A stretch of 64,000 bases of DNA. Origin: Alphaproteobacteria bacterium. GTDB lineage: Bacteria; Pseudomonadota; Alphaproteobacteria; Sphingomonadales; Sphingomonadaceae. Positions within the stretch are counted from its first letter, which is position 1; the number at the start of each line of letters is the position of its first letter. The position numbers and the translations under genes are program-made. The notes below the pieces were generated by a model. That model did not search any database, was not told where the DNA came from, and was given only the letters and a program-made list of their open reading frames with translations. Below, in pieces: positions 9,641 through 22,678 of the stretch. The stretch lies in NCBI GenBank assembly GCA_030431875.1, contig JAUIIG010000001.1, forward strand, positions 101,539-165,538. The letters are read 5' to 3'.

Positions 9641-10642
9641 ATGACTGACCTTCTCGTCCGAATCCTTGTCCTGCTGGGCGTCTTCGCCTCGGCCTTCCTG
9701 ATCGCCCAGGTCCTGGCCGGAGCACTGTGGCGCAACCGCCAGAAGTTCGCCCAGATCAACCGCCGCCTCGAGATGATCGCGCGCGGGCAGGAGCGCGAGG
9801 AGGTGACCGCCCAGCTGCGCAAGAATGCGCCCGATGGCGAACTGCTGTTGTCGGGTATTCTTGCTGGCCCGGCTAAGGCCTTCCAGCACATGCTGTTCGC
9901 TGCGGCCGTGCCGTTCAGTGGCCGCCAGCTGCTGCTGGGCATGGCCGTGCTGTTCCTGGTGGTCTTCGTGCTTGCCATGCTGGGTGCGGGCATGACTGGC
10001 TTCGGCTGGTCTGCGGGCGTTGTCATGCTGCTGCTGGCGATCACCGCCAGCATTGCCATTGCCTTGCCCATGGCATGGCTCAGCACGCGGGCAACGCGCC
10101 GCCGCAAGCGGGTGGAGGAACAGTTCCCCGTCGCGCTCGACGTCTTCGTTCGCGCGCTACGCTCGGGCCATCCGATCGCGGCAGCCATCGAGCTGCTGAC
10201 GCAGGAAATGGAAGACCCGATCGGCAGCGAATTCGGTGTGGTGGCGGACGAGGTCGCCTATGGTGAGGACCTGACCGATGCCCTGCAGGACATGGCTGAC
10301 CGCTGGGACAATCCCGACATGCGCATGTTCGTGGTCTCGCTTGCGGTGCAGAAGGAAACCGGCGGCAACCTTGCCGAAATCCTCGAAAGCCTTGCCAGCG
10401 TCATCCGCGACAGGGCGGTGATGTACATGAAGGTGCGCGCGCTGAGCGCGGAGGGCCGCCTGACCGGCATCATGCTGACCGTGCTGCCCGTCTTTACGCT
10501 GGTCGGCATGTTCCTGGTGAACCCGGAATTCTACCTCGAAACCGCGAGCGATCCGATCTTCATCGTCGGCTTCGCGGCGCTGCTCCTGCTCTTCTTCGGC
10601 GGTGTCTACTGGATCCGCCGCCTGACTGATCTGAAGGTGTGA
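9641..10642 (+). CDS. tadB: Type II secretion F domain protein TadB
   Basis: T2SF domain VALDVFVRALRSGHPIAAAIELL...VSLAVQKETGGNLAEILESLA; after cpaF. Confidence 0.9.
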   Translation: MTDLLVRILVLLGVFASAFLIAQVLAGALWRNRQKFAQINRRLEMIARGQEREEVTAQLRKNAPDGELLLSGILAGPAKAFQHMLFAAAVPFSGRQLLLGMAVLFLVVFVLAMLGAGMTGFGWSAGVVMLLLAITASIAIALPMAWLSTRATRRRKRVEEQFPVALDVFVRALRSGHPIAAAIELLTQEMEDPIGSEFGVVADEVAYGEDLTDALQDMADRWDNPDMRMFVVSLAVQKETGGNLAEILESLASVIRDRAVMYMKVRALSAEGRLTGIMLTVLPVFTLVGMFLVNPEFYLETASDPIFIVGFAALLLLFFGGVYWIRRLTDLKV

Positions 10643-10644
10643 TC

Positions 10645-11625
10645 ATGCTTGACCTTATCGCTACCAACTCGCTGGTTCGCGCGCTTGTCCTGATGGTCAT
10701 CTTCGCGGTCGTGCTCGGTGTCGTGATCCTCGCCGCCAATGCCTTCTTGCATCGCCAGGCGCGGCTGGCTCGCCTTCGCGAAATCGGCGACGACCGGTCG
10801 ACGATAACTTCGGGCACGGGCAGCCTGCGCAGCCAGGCCAACGATGGTGCCTGGGCCCGGCTGGCAGCTGCCGTAGAGGCAGCGGGCATCGACCTCAGCG
10901 ATACTCGCGCCGACCGCATGAGCGACCGCATGCGGCAGGCTGGCTACACCTCGCCCGCTGCGCCGCGGATCTTCACGCTGGTACGGCTGGTGCTGATCTT
11001 CGTCCTGCCCGTGGCCTACCTCGTGCTGGACTACTCGACGGGCGATCCACCCTCGTTCGTGCGCGCCTACATCGTCTGCTCGATCCTCGCGATCATCGGG
11101 CTCTACCTGCCCAACCTGTTCGTCCAGGCGAAGATCGACCGCCGCCGCGAGGAAATCCGCAACGGCTTTCCCGACTGCCTGGAATTGCTGATTGTCTGCG
11201 TCGAGGCGGGCTTGGGCCTTGAGGCTGCAATGGACCGCGTGGGGCGCGAGATGGTGCGTTCGCACCCCCGCATTGCCGAGCTGCTTTCCATGACCACGCT
11301 GCAACTGCGCGCCGGCGCCTCGCGCGAGGAGGCCTTCCGCAAGCTGGGCAAGGCCGCCGATGTCGAGGAAATCCGCAGCTTCACGACCCTGCTGATCCAG
11401 TCGGACAAGCTGGGCACCAGCATCACGGCCACCCTGCGCGTCTACGCTGGCGAAATGCGTGAACGGCGCAAGCTGCGGGCGGAGGAGAAGGCCCACCGCC
11501 TGCCGGTGCTGATCTCCATCCCGCTGGTCGTCTGCATGCTGCCGACCATGATCGGGGTGCTGATGCTGCCCGCGGTGATCCGGATGGTCCGCGATGTCAT
11601 TCCCGCCATGCTGCAAGGAGGTTGA
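10645..11625 (+). CDS. tadC: Type II secretion F domain protein TadC
   Basis: T2SF domain FPDCLELLIVCVEAGLGLEAAMDRV...LLIQSDKLGTSITATLRVYAGEMRERR. Confidence 0.9.
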   Translation: MLDLIATNSLVRALVLMVIFAVVLGVVILAANAFLHRQARLARLREIGDDRSTITSGTGSLRSQANDGAWARLAAAVEAAGIDLSDTRADRMSDRMRQAGYTSPAAPRIFTLVRLVLIFVLPVAYLVLDYSTGDPPSFVRAYIVCSILAIIGLYLPNLFVQAKIDRRREEIRNGFPDCLELLIVCVEAGLGLEAAMDRVGREMVRSHPRIAELLSMTTLQLRAGASREEAFRKLGKAADVEEIRSFTTLLIQSDKLGTSITATLRVYAGEMRERRKLRAEEKAHRLPVLISIPLVVCMLPTMIGVLMLPAVIRMVRDVIPAMLQGG

Positions 11626-11626
11626 G

Positions 11627-12370
11627 ATGAGGATGTTTGCACGAGTACTGTTGCTGGCGAGTGCGGCTCCCCTTCTGTCCAGTTGCGCCCTGCTGGGCAT
11701 CGGCCGTCACGAACCGCACATCGAGGCGATGTCGACCCTGCCTGACGATGCGGAGGCCTATGTCCAGTTCGAACTGGCGCGCATGTCGCTCTCCTCGGGC
11801 AACTATGCGCGGGCAATCGAGGAATTCAGTCACGCGCGCGCGGAACCTGCGCTGCTCGGTCCGTCGCTGAACGGCATGGCCGTTGCCTATGCCCGCCTGG
11901 GCCGTAACGACCTGGCCGAGCGCTATTTCCGCGAGGCCGTGGCGGCGGAACCTGGTGACACGCGCTTTGCCGCCAACCTGCTTCGCCTGCAGCAGGACAA
12001 CATGCAGCAAGGCCTGCGGCGCATGGAACTGGCAATCGCTGACGGCGAGGTGCCTGCACCGGTGGTGGTGACGGCCAATTCGGTGCCGCGCATCCGCGTG
12101 ATCGGCGGCACGGCACAGGCCGCCGCCGAGGTTGAGCCACAGGCCCGGCTGGCCCGCATCGATGCGCAGCAGGTGCAGCTGACGACGGTGGTCAGCGAAC
12201 CGCCGCGCAACGGCGCGCAGGTGCGCCTGCGGTTCGACACGGCTGATACGGTGGCGCAGGCTCCTGGTAAGGGCTATCCGGTCCGCGTCAGCCTGGCGCC
12301 GACCAGTAGCGAGCGGGTACGCGTCAGGGCCGGATCGACCGGTCGCCGGGGCGGCTACCTGGACCGCTGA
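11627..12370 (+). CDS. TPR-repeat lipoprotein (TadD-like)
   Basis: Lipobox LLASAAPLLSSC and TPR-like AEAYVQFELARMSLSSGNYARAIEEFSHA. Confidence 0.75.
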   Translation: MRMFARVLLLASAAPLLSSCALLGIGRHEPHIEAMSTLPDDAEAYVQFELARMSLSSGNYARAIEEFSHARAEPALLGPSLNGMAVAYARLGRNDLAERYFREAVAAEPGDTRFAANLLRLQQDNMQQGLRRMELAIADGEVPAPVVVTANSVPRIRVIGGTAQAAAEVEPQARLARIDAQQVQLTTVVSEPPRNGAQVRLRFDTADTVAQAPGKGYPVRVSLAPTSSERVRVRAGSTGRRGGYLDR

Positions 12371-12387
12371 CGGACGGGCAAGGCGCA

Positions 12388-12867
12388 ATGTCCTCCACCG
12401 AACTCGGCTTGCTGTTGGCCATGATCCTGATCGGGCTGGTCGCCTGCTATCTCGACGTCTTCCGCCGCGTGCTGCCAAACTGGTTGAGCGGTGTCGCCTA
12501 TATCGTGGGGATCGTCGGCATGTTCATCGCAGGCGGGGCGAGCATGGCGCTCAGCGCGATGCTGCATTCCTTTATCGTGCTGCTGCTGGGCATGGGGTTC
12601 TTCGCAGTGAAGGCTATCGGCGGCGGTGACGCCAAGTTCTACGCCGGGCTGGCGGCCTGGTTTCCCTTGGGACAGGCACTGTTCCTGTTCGTCAGCGTGG
12701 CGCTGGCGGGCCTGTTGCTGATCCCGATCTGGCTGGTCGCCCGTCAAGTGCGTAGGCCGGCAGGACCGCTGGCGGAACGCAGTGATGCCTTCTCCAAGCT
12801 GCCCTACGGCGTGGCCATATCGGTGGGCGCCTGCGTGTCTTTTGCCATGCTGGCTGCCAGCGGCTGA
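12388..12867 (+). CDS. cpaA: A24 prepilin peptidase CpaA/TadV
   Basis: A24 motif FFAVKAIGGGDAKFYAGLAAWFPLG and N-terminal YLDVFRRVLPNWL. Confidence 0.85.
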   Translation: MSSTELGLLLAMILIGLVACYLDVFRRVLPNWLSGVAYIVGIVGMFIAGGASMALSAMLHSFIVLLLGMGFFAVKAIGGGDAKFYAGLAAWFPLGQALFLFVSVALAGLLLIPIWLVARQVRRPAGPLAERSDAFSKLPYGVAISVGACVSFAMLAASG

Positions 12868-12923
12868 CTCCGGAACCGGCGCTTTGCTGGTGCCAATCGT
12901 GCGGCTGGTGCGTATGAAGGGGC

Positions 12924-13349
12924 ATGGGACTCTATCGCACGACCTCGCTGGCCCTTGCTGCAATGCTGGCTGGCCTTGCCACGCCCGCGCTGGGGCAGAG
13001 CAATATCGACGGCACCTACACCGACACCGACGGCTACGTGGAGATCACCGTGGCGCGCTGCGGCAGCTATCGTTGCGGCACGATTACCCGGATCATTCGC
13101 CGCAAGCCGGGTGAGCCGCTGAACGATGCCCACAACGACGATCCGGACCTGCGCAGCCGCCCGATCCTGGGCATCCGCCTGCTGCAGGACCTGCGCTGGG
13201 ACGACGGTGTCTGGCGCGGCCGGGTGTACAACCCCGAGGACGGCAACACCTACCGCACAGAGGTGCGTCCGGCGGCGGGAGGGGCGCTGGAAGTGAAAGG
13301 CTGCGTCACGCTGTTCTGCCGCACGCGCATGTGGCCGGCGCTTCGTTAA
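12924..13349 (+). CDS. DUF2147-domain secreted protein
   Basis: Signal peptide; IDGTYTDTDGYVEITVARCG...WRGRVYNPEDGNTYRTEV...LEVKGCVTLFCRTRMWPAL. Confidence 0.75.
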   Translation: MGLYRTTSLALAAMLAGLATPALGQSNIDGTYTDTDGYVEITVARCGSYRCGTITRIIRRKPGEPLNDAHNDDPDLRSRPILGIRLLQDLRWDDGVWRGRVYNPEDGNTYRTEVRPAAGGALEVKGCVTLFCRTRMWPALR

Positions 13350-13417
13350 CGGCGCGGGCTTGACCGAATCCGGTCCGCGTTATAGAGGCGCGCCCCTACC
13401 GGCGAGAAAGCTGACAT

Positions 13418-13491
13418 TGCCCCGTCCTCTAACGGTAAGAGAGCGGACTCTGACTCCGTCAATCAAGGTTCGAATCCTTGCGGGGCATCCA
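13418..13491 (+). tRNA. tRNA-Gln (CTG anticodon), encoded CCA
   Basis: Acceptor TGCCCCG/CGGGGCA, anticodon arm GCGGA-CTCTGAC-TCCGT, T-loop GGTTCGAATCC. Confidence 0.95.
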
Positions 13492-13532
13492 GCTTCCCGG
13501 TTTCCCGGAAATCGAACACGCTGACCGCTGGC

Positions 13533-13934
13533 CTATTCCTCGATGCCGAGGCGGTGGTGCTCCAGCGCCCCCACTTCACCGCGGTTGCCGATGCTCGGCG
13601 CGCGGGAGGTTTCGCGCGGCTGGGACAGTGGCGCACTGGGCGTGGGATCGGTGCCAACCGAGGCAAAGCCGCCGTCTTCGTCTTCCTCGTCCTCGCCGTA
13701 CATGCCAATTTCGTCGGTCCAGCTGGGTTCATTGCTGCGCGGCGCAGGTGCGGGAATGGTCCGCGCGACGGCCAGCTCGGCAGGCTGCGGCGCGGGCTCG
13801 GTATCGGCCTCGGCCAGGTTCATCCGATTCCCATTGGAACCGGTGAAATTGTCCAGCGCGCCGCCTTCGCCAGCGAAGGCGTTCACCATCAGCAGGATCG
13901 CGATAGCCAGCATCAGGGTCAGTCTGCGGGTCAT
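13533..13934 (-). CDS. Hypothetical protein with N-terminal signal/TM and acidic segment
   Basis: Open frame directly downstream of the minus-strand TadE genes; MTRRLTLMLAIAILLMVNAFAGEG. Confidence 0.55.
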   Translation of the reverse strand: MTRRLTLMLAIAILLMVNAFAGEGGALDNFTGSNGNRMNLAEADTEPAPQPAELAVARTIPAPAPRSNEPSWTDEIGMYGEDEEDEDGGFASVGTDPTPSAPLSQPRETSRAPSIGNRGEVGALEHHRLGIEE

Positions 13935-13956
13935 GTCAGCACTCCCTTCCGATCAA

Positions 13957-14622
13957 TCAGTCGCACGAGGAATCGCCGTCCGCACCGGTCACGCCGGGCG
14001 TCAGGTTGCGATCGTCGCGAATGGTGAAAATGGCTTCCTGGCGGAACTCGGCGGTCTCACCGATGGTGCCACCGATAATCCCGTCGTAGTTGTAATAGAT
14101 CTCGGCCACCATCACGGCAGAGCCTTCCGCGGCGCGGATCTGGTTGTCCGCCGTGCCCACGCCGGCAATGGTCGTGCTGCCGAGGCCGTTGTTGTCGCCG
14201 TCATCGCCGTACAGCGAATCCCGGTCGAGGTCGCCGCGGCAACGTTGCCAGTGGATGTACTGGCGGCCGGTGGCCTCGTCGAATTCGAGGCTGGAGAGGA
14301 TAATCCGCCCGTTTTCCTCGAGGTCGAAGCTCTCGCCCTGGCGCAGCGCGCCACCCATGATCGAATCGATGTCGGCTTCGGTCACCGTCGGGGTGACGCT
14401 GGAGTTGTCGGTCTGGCCAAGGCGCGAGGCATTGTCGGCCAGCGAGATCGCCGTCTGGCTGACCTGCATGTTGACCGTCGCCATGTAGGCCATTTCCACG
14501 CCGGTGAGCCCGAGCGTGATGAACAGCGGCAGGATCAGCGCGAACTCGAGCGTCGAGACCGCTTCCTCGTCGCGGCGGAGCAACGGCAGGCGCCGAGCGA
14601 TGCGGGTGCGAAGCTTGGTCAT
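13957..14622 (-). CDS. TadE-like pilus assembly protein
   Basis: RRDEEAVSTLEFALILPLFITLGLTGVEMAYMA; start overlaps stop of upstream gene (ATGA). Confidence 0.82.
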   Translation of the reverse strand: MTKLRTRIARRLPLLRRDEEAVSTLEFALILPLFITLGLTGVEMAYMATVNMQVSQTAISLADNASRLGQTDNSSVTPTVTEADIDSIMGGALRQGESFDLEENGRIILSSLEFDEATGRQYIHWQRCRGDLDRDSLYGDDGDNNGLGSTTIAGVGTADNQIRAAEGSAVMVAEIYYNYDGIIGGTIGETAEFRQEAIFTIRDDRNLTPGVTGADGDSSCD

Positions 14623-15227
14623 CAGTTGCAGGCTCCTGCGGCAGAGGAATAGTCGGCCTGGTCGGCAAAAGGCTGGTTTTTCTTGATGGCGGAGGATTCC
14701 AGCGTCCGTTCGGCCCAGGCATCGGGCAGGAACGGCACCTTGAAGATCGGTTCGTAATTTGCCCGGACGGTGTAGATCACTACGTCGTTGGCGCCGCCGT
14801 TGCCGGACACGCCGATTTCCTGGTCCCACTGGCCGTTGCCGTTCTCGTCGGTGTAGGTCTCGCCATCGTTGCAGATGCCGTTGTCGTCGGAATCGTTCCA
14901 CTGCTCGGGGCGGTCGATATCGGCAAAGTCGTAGTAGCTGCGCCGGCTGGTATCCAGTTCCACGCCGGGCATGATGCCTTCTACGCGCGCCAGCACGAGG
15001 TCGTCTGCCGCTTGGGTGTCGCCGCCTTCCAGCGAGGCATCGCGCGCGGCAGTCTGCACTGCGCCGTTGAGCACCGACTGGGCATAGACCATCTGGCCGA
15101 TGTCGAGCGTGCCCAGCAGCAGGAGGAGGAATGTCGGCGCGATCAGTGCGAATTCCACCACCGTGACGCCGTCGTCGTTGCGGACAAGGCGCTTGGCGAA
15201 GCGGCCCTGGTTACTGGCCGGCGTCAC
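14622..15227 (-). CDS. TadE-like pilus assembly protein
   Basis: RNDDGVTVVEFALIAPTFLLLLLGTLDIGQMVYAQ. Confidence 0.85.
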   Translation of the reverse strand: MTPASNQGRFAKRLVRNDDGVTVVEFALIAPTFLLLLLGTLDIGQMVYAQSVLNGAVQTAARDASLEGGDTQAADDLVLARVEGIMPGVELDTSRRSYYDFADIDRPEQWNDSDDNGICNDGETYTDENGNGQWDQEIGVSGNGGANDVVIYTVRANYEPIFKVPFLPDAWAERTLESSAIKKNQPFADQADYSSAAGACN

Positions 15228-17248
15228 TGCACGATCCTCAGTTCACCAACCTCGTTGGCGATTTCCTGGAAGGCCTCGTTCAGCTCGTCGGCGTCTTCCG
15301 CCGTGAAGGCGCTGTTTTCCGAGGAGCAGGCTTCGAGGTCGTCGGTCAGGCCGGTGGCGAAGGCGATCACCCACAGGCGAATGCCGCGCGCCTTCACCGC
15401 ATCGCAAATGGCGAGGAAGCGCGAGGTGTGGCGTTCGGTCTGCAGGTTCACGCCGTTGGCGGTCACGCGCCGGTCGTGGAACTCGATACCGTAGGCACTC
15501 TGGATCGCATTGCTCGGCTGCATCTGTCCGTCCGTCATGAAGATCATGTGCCGCGAGACATTGCCGCCGTTGGCGGGCGAGGCATTGACGTTGTCGGCGA
15601 AGATGCCGGTCGGCGAGCTCAGGCGCGCGCCCCAGAGCAAGCCGATGTCGTGGTAGGTATTGCCTTCCGCGCGCAGCGAGTCGGCATAGGCATCGAAGGC
15701 GCTTTCGCTCATTTCGGTCAGCGTCTGCGAGCGCTGCGGGCAGAACGAGGGCGCCTGGCCGCCGGTCAGGCTGTCACCGTTGTTCGACAGGTCGTAGCGG
15801 CCTCGGCCGCGGCCCGTGCTGACGAAGCTGGTGCGGTAATAGGCAACTTCCGGCCACAACGGTGCCCACTTGGTATCATCGTCCGAACTCACCGGAGCGG
15901 AATCGATATCCAGGTCGTTGGCGCTGACCGGCGTGATGCCGACAACGGAGTTGAAGTTGAAGCTGGCAGCAGGGGTGGTGGCGCGTTCTTCGATGCAGCC
16001 ATCCCACAGCGAGGTCACGTCATCGCCGTCATCGCCGGTGGCCGTGGTGACCGAGCTGAACGCCTTGTAGCTGCTGACGTCGTAGGTGACCGGGCGATAG
16101 ACATAGTGATCGAATTCCGTCGTGGTGGTCGTCACCATGATCGGATCGCTGGTTTCGTAGGCGTAGTTGAAGGTGTCGCGTTCGTAACGCGTGTACTGCG
16201 CCGTGTAATAGGTGGTCGCCCGCCGACCGCGTCCGCGCCGTTCCTGCACGCAGGTATATTCGGTCCGCTGCTGACGCTGGGTTTGGGTCGTCGTCGCAAC
16301 CTGCTGGCCCTGTGCGTTGATGGTCGTTTCCGTGTCGGTGGAGCTGTTGCCTACGTTCGACCAGGCGGTGTTGCTGGGCAGGTCCGCCGTACATTGGTTG
16401 CGGCTGCTGTATTCGTTGCCGTTGACGTCACCTTCGTCATCGACCCATTCGTTGCTTTCGCCAGTAGCAGTGGAACTGACCGGGTCTTCCCAGCCGGCGA
16501 ATTCCTCCACTTCGATGGTTTGATAGACGGCCTCGCGCGACTGGATCGTGCGGCTGTCTACCAGGTAGTCAGCGCTCAGCAGGCGGCCGACATTGACCGT
16601 GGTGCTGTAGGGCACGAAGGCGTAACGGATGCGGGCATTGCCGCCAGCCGTCGATTCGTCGACGGTGTCGTAGAAGGCCTTCATCGCGTCCTGCAGCATG
16701 GACAGCTTGCTGGGGCCGCCATGTTCCAGCGACCAGCCCATCGAGCCGGTGGTATCGAGCACCATGGTCACGTCGCTGTTGCCGACGCCCATGGATGCAG
16801 AACAGGTCACGCTTACCGGGATGGTATCGAACCCGAAGATCGCCATGATGGTGGTCTGCACGTCCGCCGAGGCGGTGGCGACGATGGTATTGCCGTTGTC
16901 GTCCGAGGTGGGAGTAAACACTGTGCCCGAGGCACCCTGGCGGTCGGGGTTGAAATTGTTCGCGAAGAAGGCCGCGGCTTCATCCTGGGCAGTCTCGTCG
17001 AAACCGTTGACGCCGACAGCGCGGCGTCCGGCAAGCACGCCGGCGTCGCAGGCTGCCTGGAGGCGGTTCTCCGCCTTGTGCGCGCGGCTCAGGTCGACCC
17101 CGCCACCAACGATCCCGGCCAGTACAAGGAAGCCGACAGCGGCCATTGGCAGGAAGCTGCCGACCTCGTCAACAAGCAGGCTGGCAGGCGTGTTGGCACG
17201 TGCGACACGCTGATCCCACTGGTTCTGATTTGCCTTGATCCCCATCAC
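15224..17248 (-). CDS. TadG-like pilus assembly protein with vWA domain
   Basis: N-terminal Tad domain (LPMAAVGFLVLAGIVGGGVDLSRAHKAENRLQAACDAGVLAGRR) and MIDAS-like DVTMVLDTTGSMGWS...RHMIFMTDGQ. Confidence 0.85.
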   Translation of the reverse strand: MMGIKANQNQWDQRVARANTPASLLVDEVGSFLPMAAVGFLVLAGIVGGGVDLSRAHKAENRLQAACDAGVLAGRRAVGVNGFDETAQDEAAAFFANNFNPDRQGASGTVFTPTSDDNGNTIVATASADVQTTIMAIFGFDTIPVSVTCSASMGVGNSDVTMVLDTTGSMGWSLEHGGPSKLSMLQDAMKAFYDTVDESTAGGNARIRYAFVPYSTTVNVGRLLSADYLVDSRTIQSREAVYQTIEVEEFAGWEDPVSSTATGESNEWVDDEGDVNGNEYSSRNQCTADLPSNTAWSNVGNSSTDTETTINAQGQQVATTTQTQRQQRTEYTCVQERRGRGRRATTYYTAQYTRYERDTFNYAYETSDPIMVTTTTTEFDHYVYRPVTYDVSSYKAFSSVTTATGDDGDDVTSLWDGCIEERATTPAASFNFNSVVGITPVSANDLDIDSAPVSSDDDTKWAPLWPEVAYYRTSFVSTGRGRGRYDLSNNGDSLTGGQAPSFCPQRSQTLTEMSESAFDAYADSLRAEGNTYHDIGLLWGARLSSPTGIFADNVNASPANGGNVSRHMIFMTDGQMQPSNAIQSAYGIEFHDRRVTANGVNLQTERHTSRFLAICDAVKARGIRLWVIAFATGLTDDLEACSSENSAFTAEDADELNEAFQEIANEVGELRIVQ

Positions 17249-17342
17249 GGTTTCCCATCATTGACTGCGCCGGCGACCGGCATGAATCGCCTGCCTACCC
17301 AATCGGTGCTATCCGTTTGGGATTAAACGTCAGTAGGTTAGG

Positions 17343-17350
17343 ATGGTTAA
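17343..17350 (-). promoter_or_regulatory. TTAACCAT octamer (CtrA half-site-like) upstream of the second Tad block
   Basis: Exact TTAACCAT on minus strand (context CCTTAACCATCCTAACC) ~95 bp upstream of the tadG-vWA start. Confidence 0.4.
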
Positions 17351-17484
17351 GGTCGTCTTACTTGGGCAATGGATAGATTTGGCTGGCGAACATCAGCTTG
17401 CCTGATGCCCGATGGGCCTGATTCCCTAGGCTCCTGAAGGTTGACAAGTGGTTTAGGAGTTACGCGGAATCCTCCGCATCCTGC

Positions 17485-20712
<3,228 letters not shown>

Positions 20713-20802
20713 GTCTTTCTGGCCTGTGTCTGTAGTGTGTCTGTGAGGAGTCCCGCCGCCTTCATACGCGCCTGAGGGACGGGCGCAACGTTTCGCCTGC
20801 AA

Positions 20803-22065
20803 CTAGCTGGCGGCGACCATGTCGAGGCCGCTGGTGATGGCCGCGTCGACCTGTGCGATGTCGTCGTCGGTCAGGCAATATGGCGGCATAACGTAGACCG
20901 TATTGCCCAGCGGTCGGAGCATGACGTCCCGCGCGTAGAAGTGGCTACGCAGGCGCGGGCCGATCTCGGCGAGGTAGCCTTGGTCGGCCACGGCCACGTC
21001 GAAAGCGACCATGGTGCCGCAATGGCGCGCATTGGTAACGTCGTCCCGCTCGCCCAGCCGTGCAAGCATGGCACCCAGCCGGTCTGAAAGCGAGGCAATG
21101 CGGTCGAGCACCGGCTCCTCGCGCCAGATGGCGAGGTTGGCGTTGGCCGCTGCGCAGCAGACCGGGTTGGCGGTGAAGCTGGACGAGTGGAAGAACATCT
21201 TCGAGCGGTCGGTGGAATAGTGGGCCTGGTAGATCGCGTCGCTCGCCATGGTGACGGCGAGCGGCATGGAGCCGCCAGTAAGGCCCTTGGCGAGGCAGAG
21301 GATGTCTGGTGTCACATTTGCCTGTTCGCAGGCCAGCAGGGTGCCGGTGCGGCCCCAGCCGGTCATCACCTCGTCGGCGATAAAGAGTACGTCGTGGCGG
21401 GCGCAGATCGCCCGCATCTCGGCCAGCACCTCTGGCAGATAGGTCAGCATGCCGCCCGCGCCGAGCAGCAGCGGTTCGACGATGAAGGCGGCGACGTCAC
21501 CATTGGCGCAGGCCGCTTCGAGCGCGTCGAGGCTCGGCTGTGGGTCTTTGGCGGGGAAGGGCACCGTGCCCACGTCGAACAGCAGGGCTTCGTAAGCGCG
21601 GTTGAACACCCCGCGTTCGCCTATGCTCATCGCGCCGATGGTGTCGCCGTGATAGCTATGCTCCAACACCAGCACGCGGGCACGGTCCTCGCCGCGGTTG
21701 TGCCAGTACCCCAGCGCCATCTTCAGAGCGACTTCGACGGCAGTGGAGCCGCTATCCGAGAAGAACACGTGCGGCAGGCCTTCTGGCATGATTTCCACCA
21801 GCCCGCGCGCCAGCGTCTCGGCAGGCTCGTGCGTCCACCCGGCGAAGATCAGTTGGTCGAGTTTTTCGGTCTGCTCACGAACGGCCTGCATGATGCGCGG
21901 GTGGTTGTGTCCGTGGGTGGTGACCCACCAGCTGGAAATGGCGTCGATCACCCGCCGCCCGTCATCGGTGTAGAGCGCTGCGCCCTCGGCACGGGTCACC
22001 AGCGGAATGGCCTCACCGAGGCCGTGCTGGTGGAACGGATGCCAGACGGGGGACCGGTCAGCCAT
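20803..22065 (-). CDS. bioA: Adenosylmethionine-8-amino-7-oxononanoate aminotransferase
   Basis: VWHPFHQHG, ISSWWVTTHGHNHP, FFSDSGSTAVEVALKMALGYW, class III PLP motifs; within bio cluster. Confidence 0.93.
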   Translation of the reverse strand: MADRSPVWHPFHQHGLGEAIPLVTRAEGAALYTDDGRRVIDAISSWWVTTHGHNHPRIMQAVREQTEKLDQLIFAGWTHEPAETLARGLVEIMPEGLPHVFFSDSGSTAVEVALKMALGYWHNRGEDRARVLVLEHSYHGDTIGAMSIGERGVFNRAYEALLFDVGTVPFPAKDPQPSLDALEAACANGDVAAFIVEPLLLGAGGMLTYLPEVLAEMRAICARHDVLFIADEVMTGWGRTGTLLACEQANVTPDILCLAKGLTGGSMPLAVTMASDAIYQAHYSTDRSKMFFHSSSFTANPVCCAAANANLAIWREEPVLDRIASLSDRLGAMLARLGERDDVTNARHCGTMVAFDVAVADQGYLAEIGPRLRSHFYARDVMLRPLGNTVYVMPPYCLTDDDIAQVDAAITSGLDMVAAS

Positions 22066-22678
22066 CGAGCAGGTCGAGCTTGATGTTCTGGGCGAAAGCC
22101 TCTGCCAGCGTCTGCGCGTCGAGCGGATCGAGGAAGGGCAGGCGGCCGATGATCGGGCCGCCACCGAAATCGGCAATCGCCTTTTCTGCCACCGGCTCCT
22201 CGTCGCCGATCAGGACGATCCCGGCCAGTTCCAGGTCGTAGGTGGTCATGGCGTTGAGCGTCAGCAACGTGTGGTTGATCGTGCCGAGCGTGGTGCGCGC
22301 GCAGACGATGACCGGCAAGTCCCAGCGCTGGAACACGTCGGCGCCCAGCAAGTCCTGCCGCCATGGCACCATCAGGCCACCAGCCCCTTCGACCACCAGC
22401 GGGCGATCGGAAGCGGGCAGGTGGAGGTAGCTATCCTGCACCTCGGTGCCGTCGACCAGCGCGGCATGGTGCGGGGAACAGGGCGTCCTGAACCGGAAAG
22501 CCTCGGGTAGCACCTCGGCATCGGGCGCGAGGCGGGCAACCTTCTGGCTGTCGGTCTCGTCCTCCAGCCCGGCCTGCACCGGCTTCCAGTAGGCGGCGCG
22601 CAGGGCCTGGGCGAGGCCTGCGGCGAACACGGTCTTTCCAACGTCGGTATCGGTGCCGGTGACGATAAAGCCCTTCAT
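22058..22678 (-). CDS. bioD: Dethiobiotin synthetase
   Basis: MKGFIVTGTDTDVGKTVFAAGLAQAL, KPVQAGLEDETDS, VVEGAGGLMVP. Confidence 0.93.
   Translation of the reverse strand: MKGFIVTGTDTDVGKTVFAAGLAQALRAAYWKPVQAGLEDETDSQKVARLAPDAEVLPEAFRFRTPCSPHHAALVDGTEVQDSYLHLPASDRPLVVEGAGGLMVPWRQDLLGADVFQRWDLPVIVCARTTLGTINHTLLTLNAMTTYDLELAGIVLIGDEEPVAEKAIADFGGGPIIGRLPFLDPLDAQTLAEAFAQNIKLDLLDG

Noticed and set aside
7895-9889. 664-aa minus-strand ORF
   Set aside because: Antisense to cpaE/cpaF/tadB; composition is an antisense artefact
15428-17326. 632-aa plus-strand ORF
   Set aside because: Antisense to the tadG-vWA gene, which has clear Tad and vWA motifs; no recognisable domain on plus
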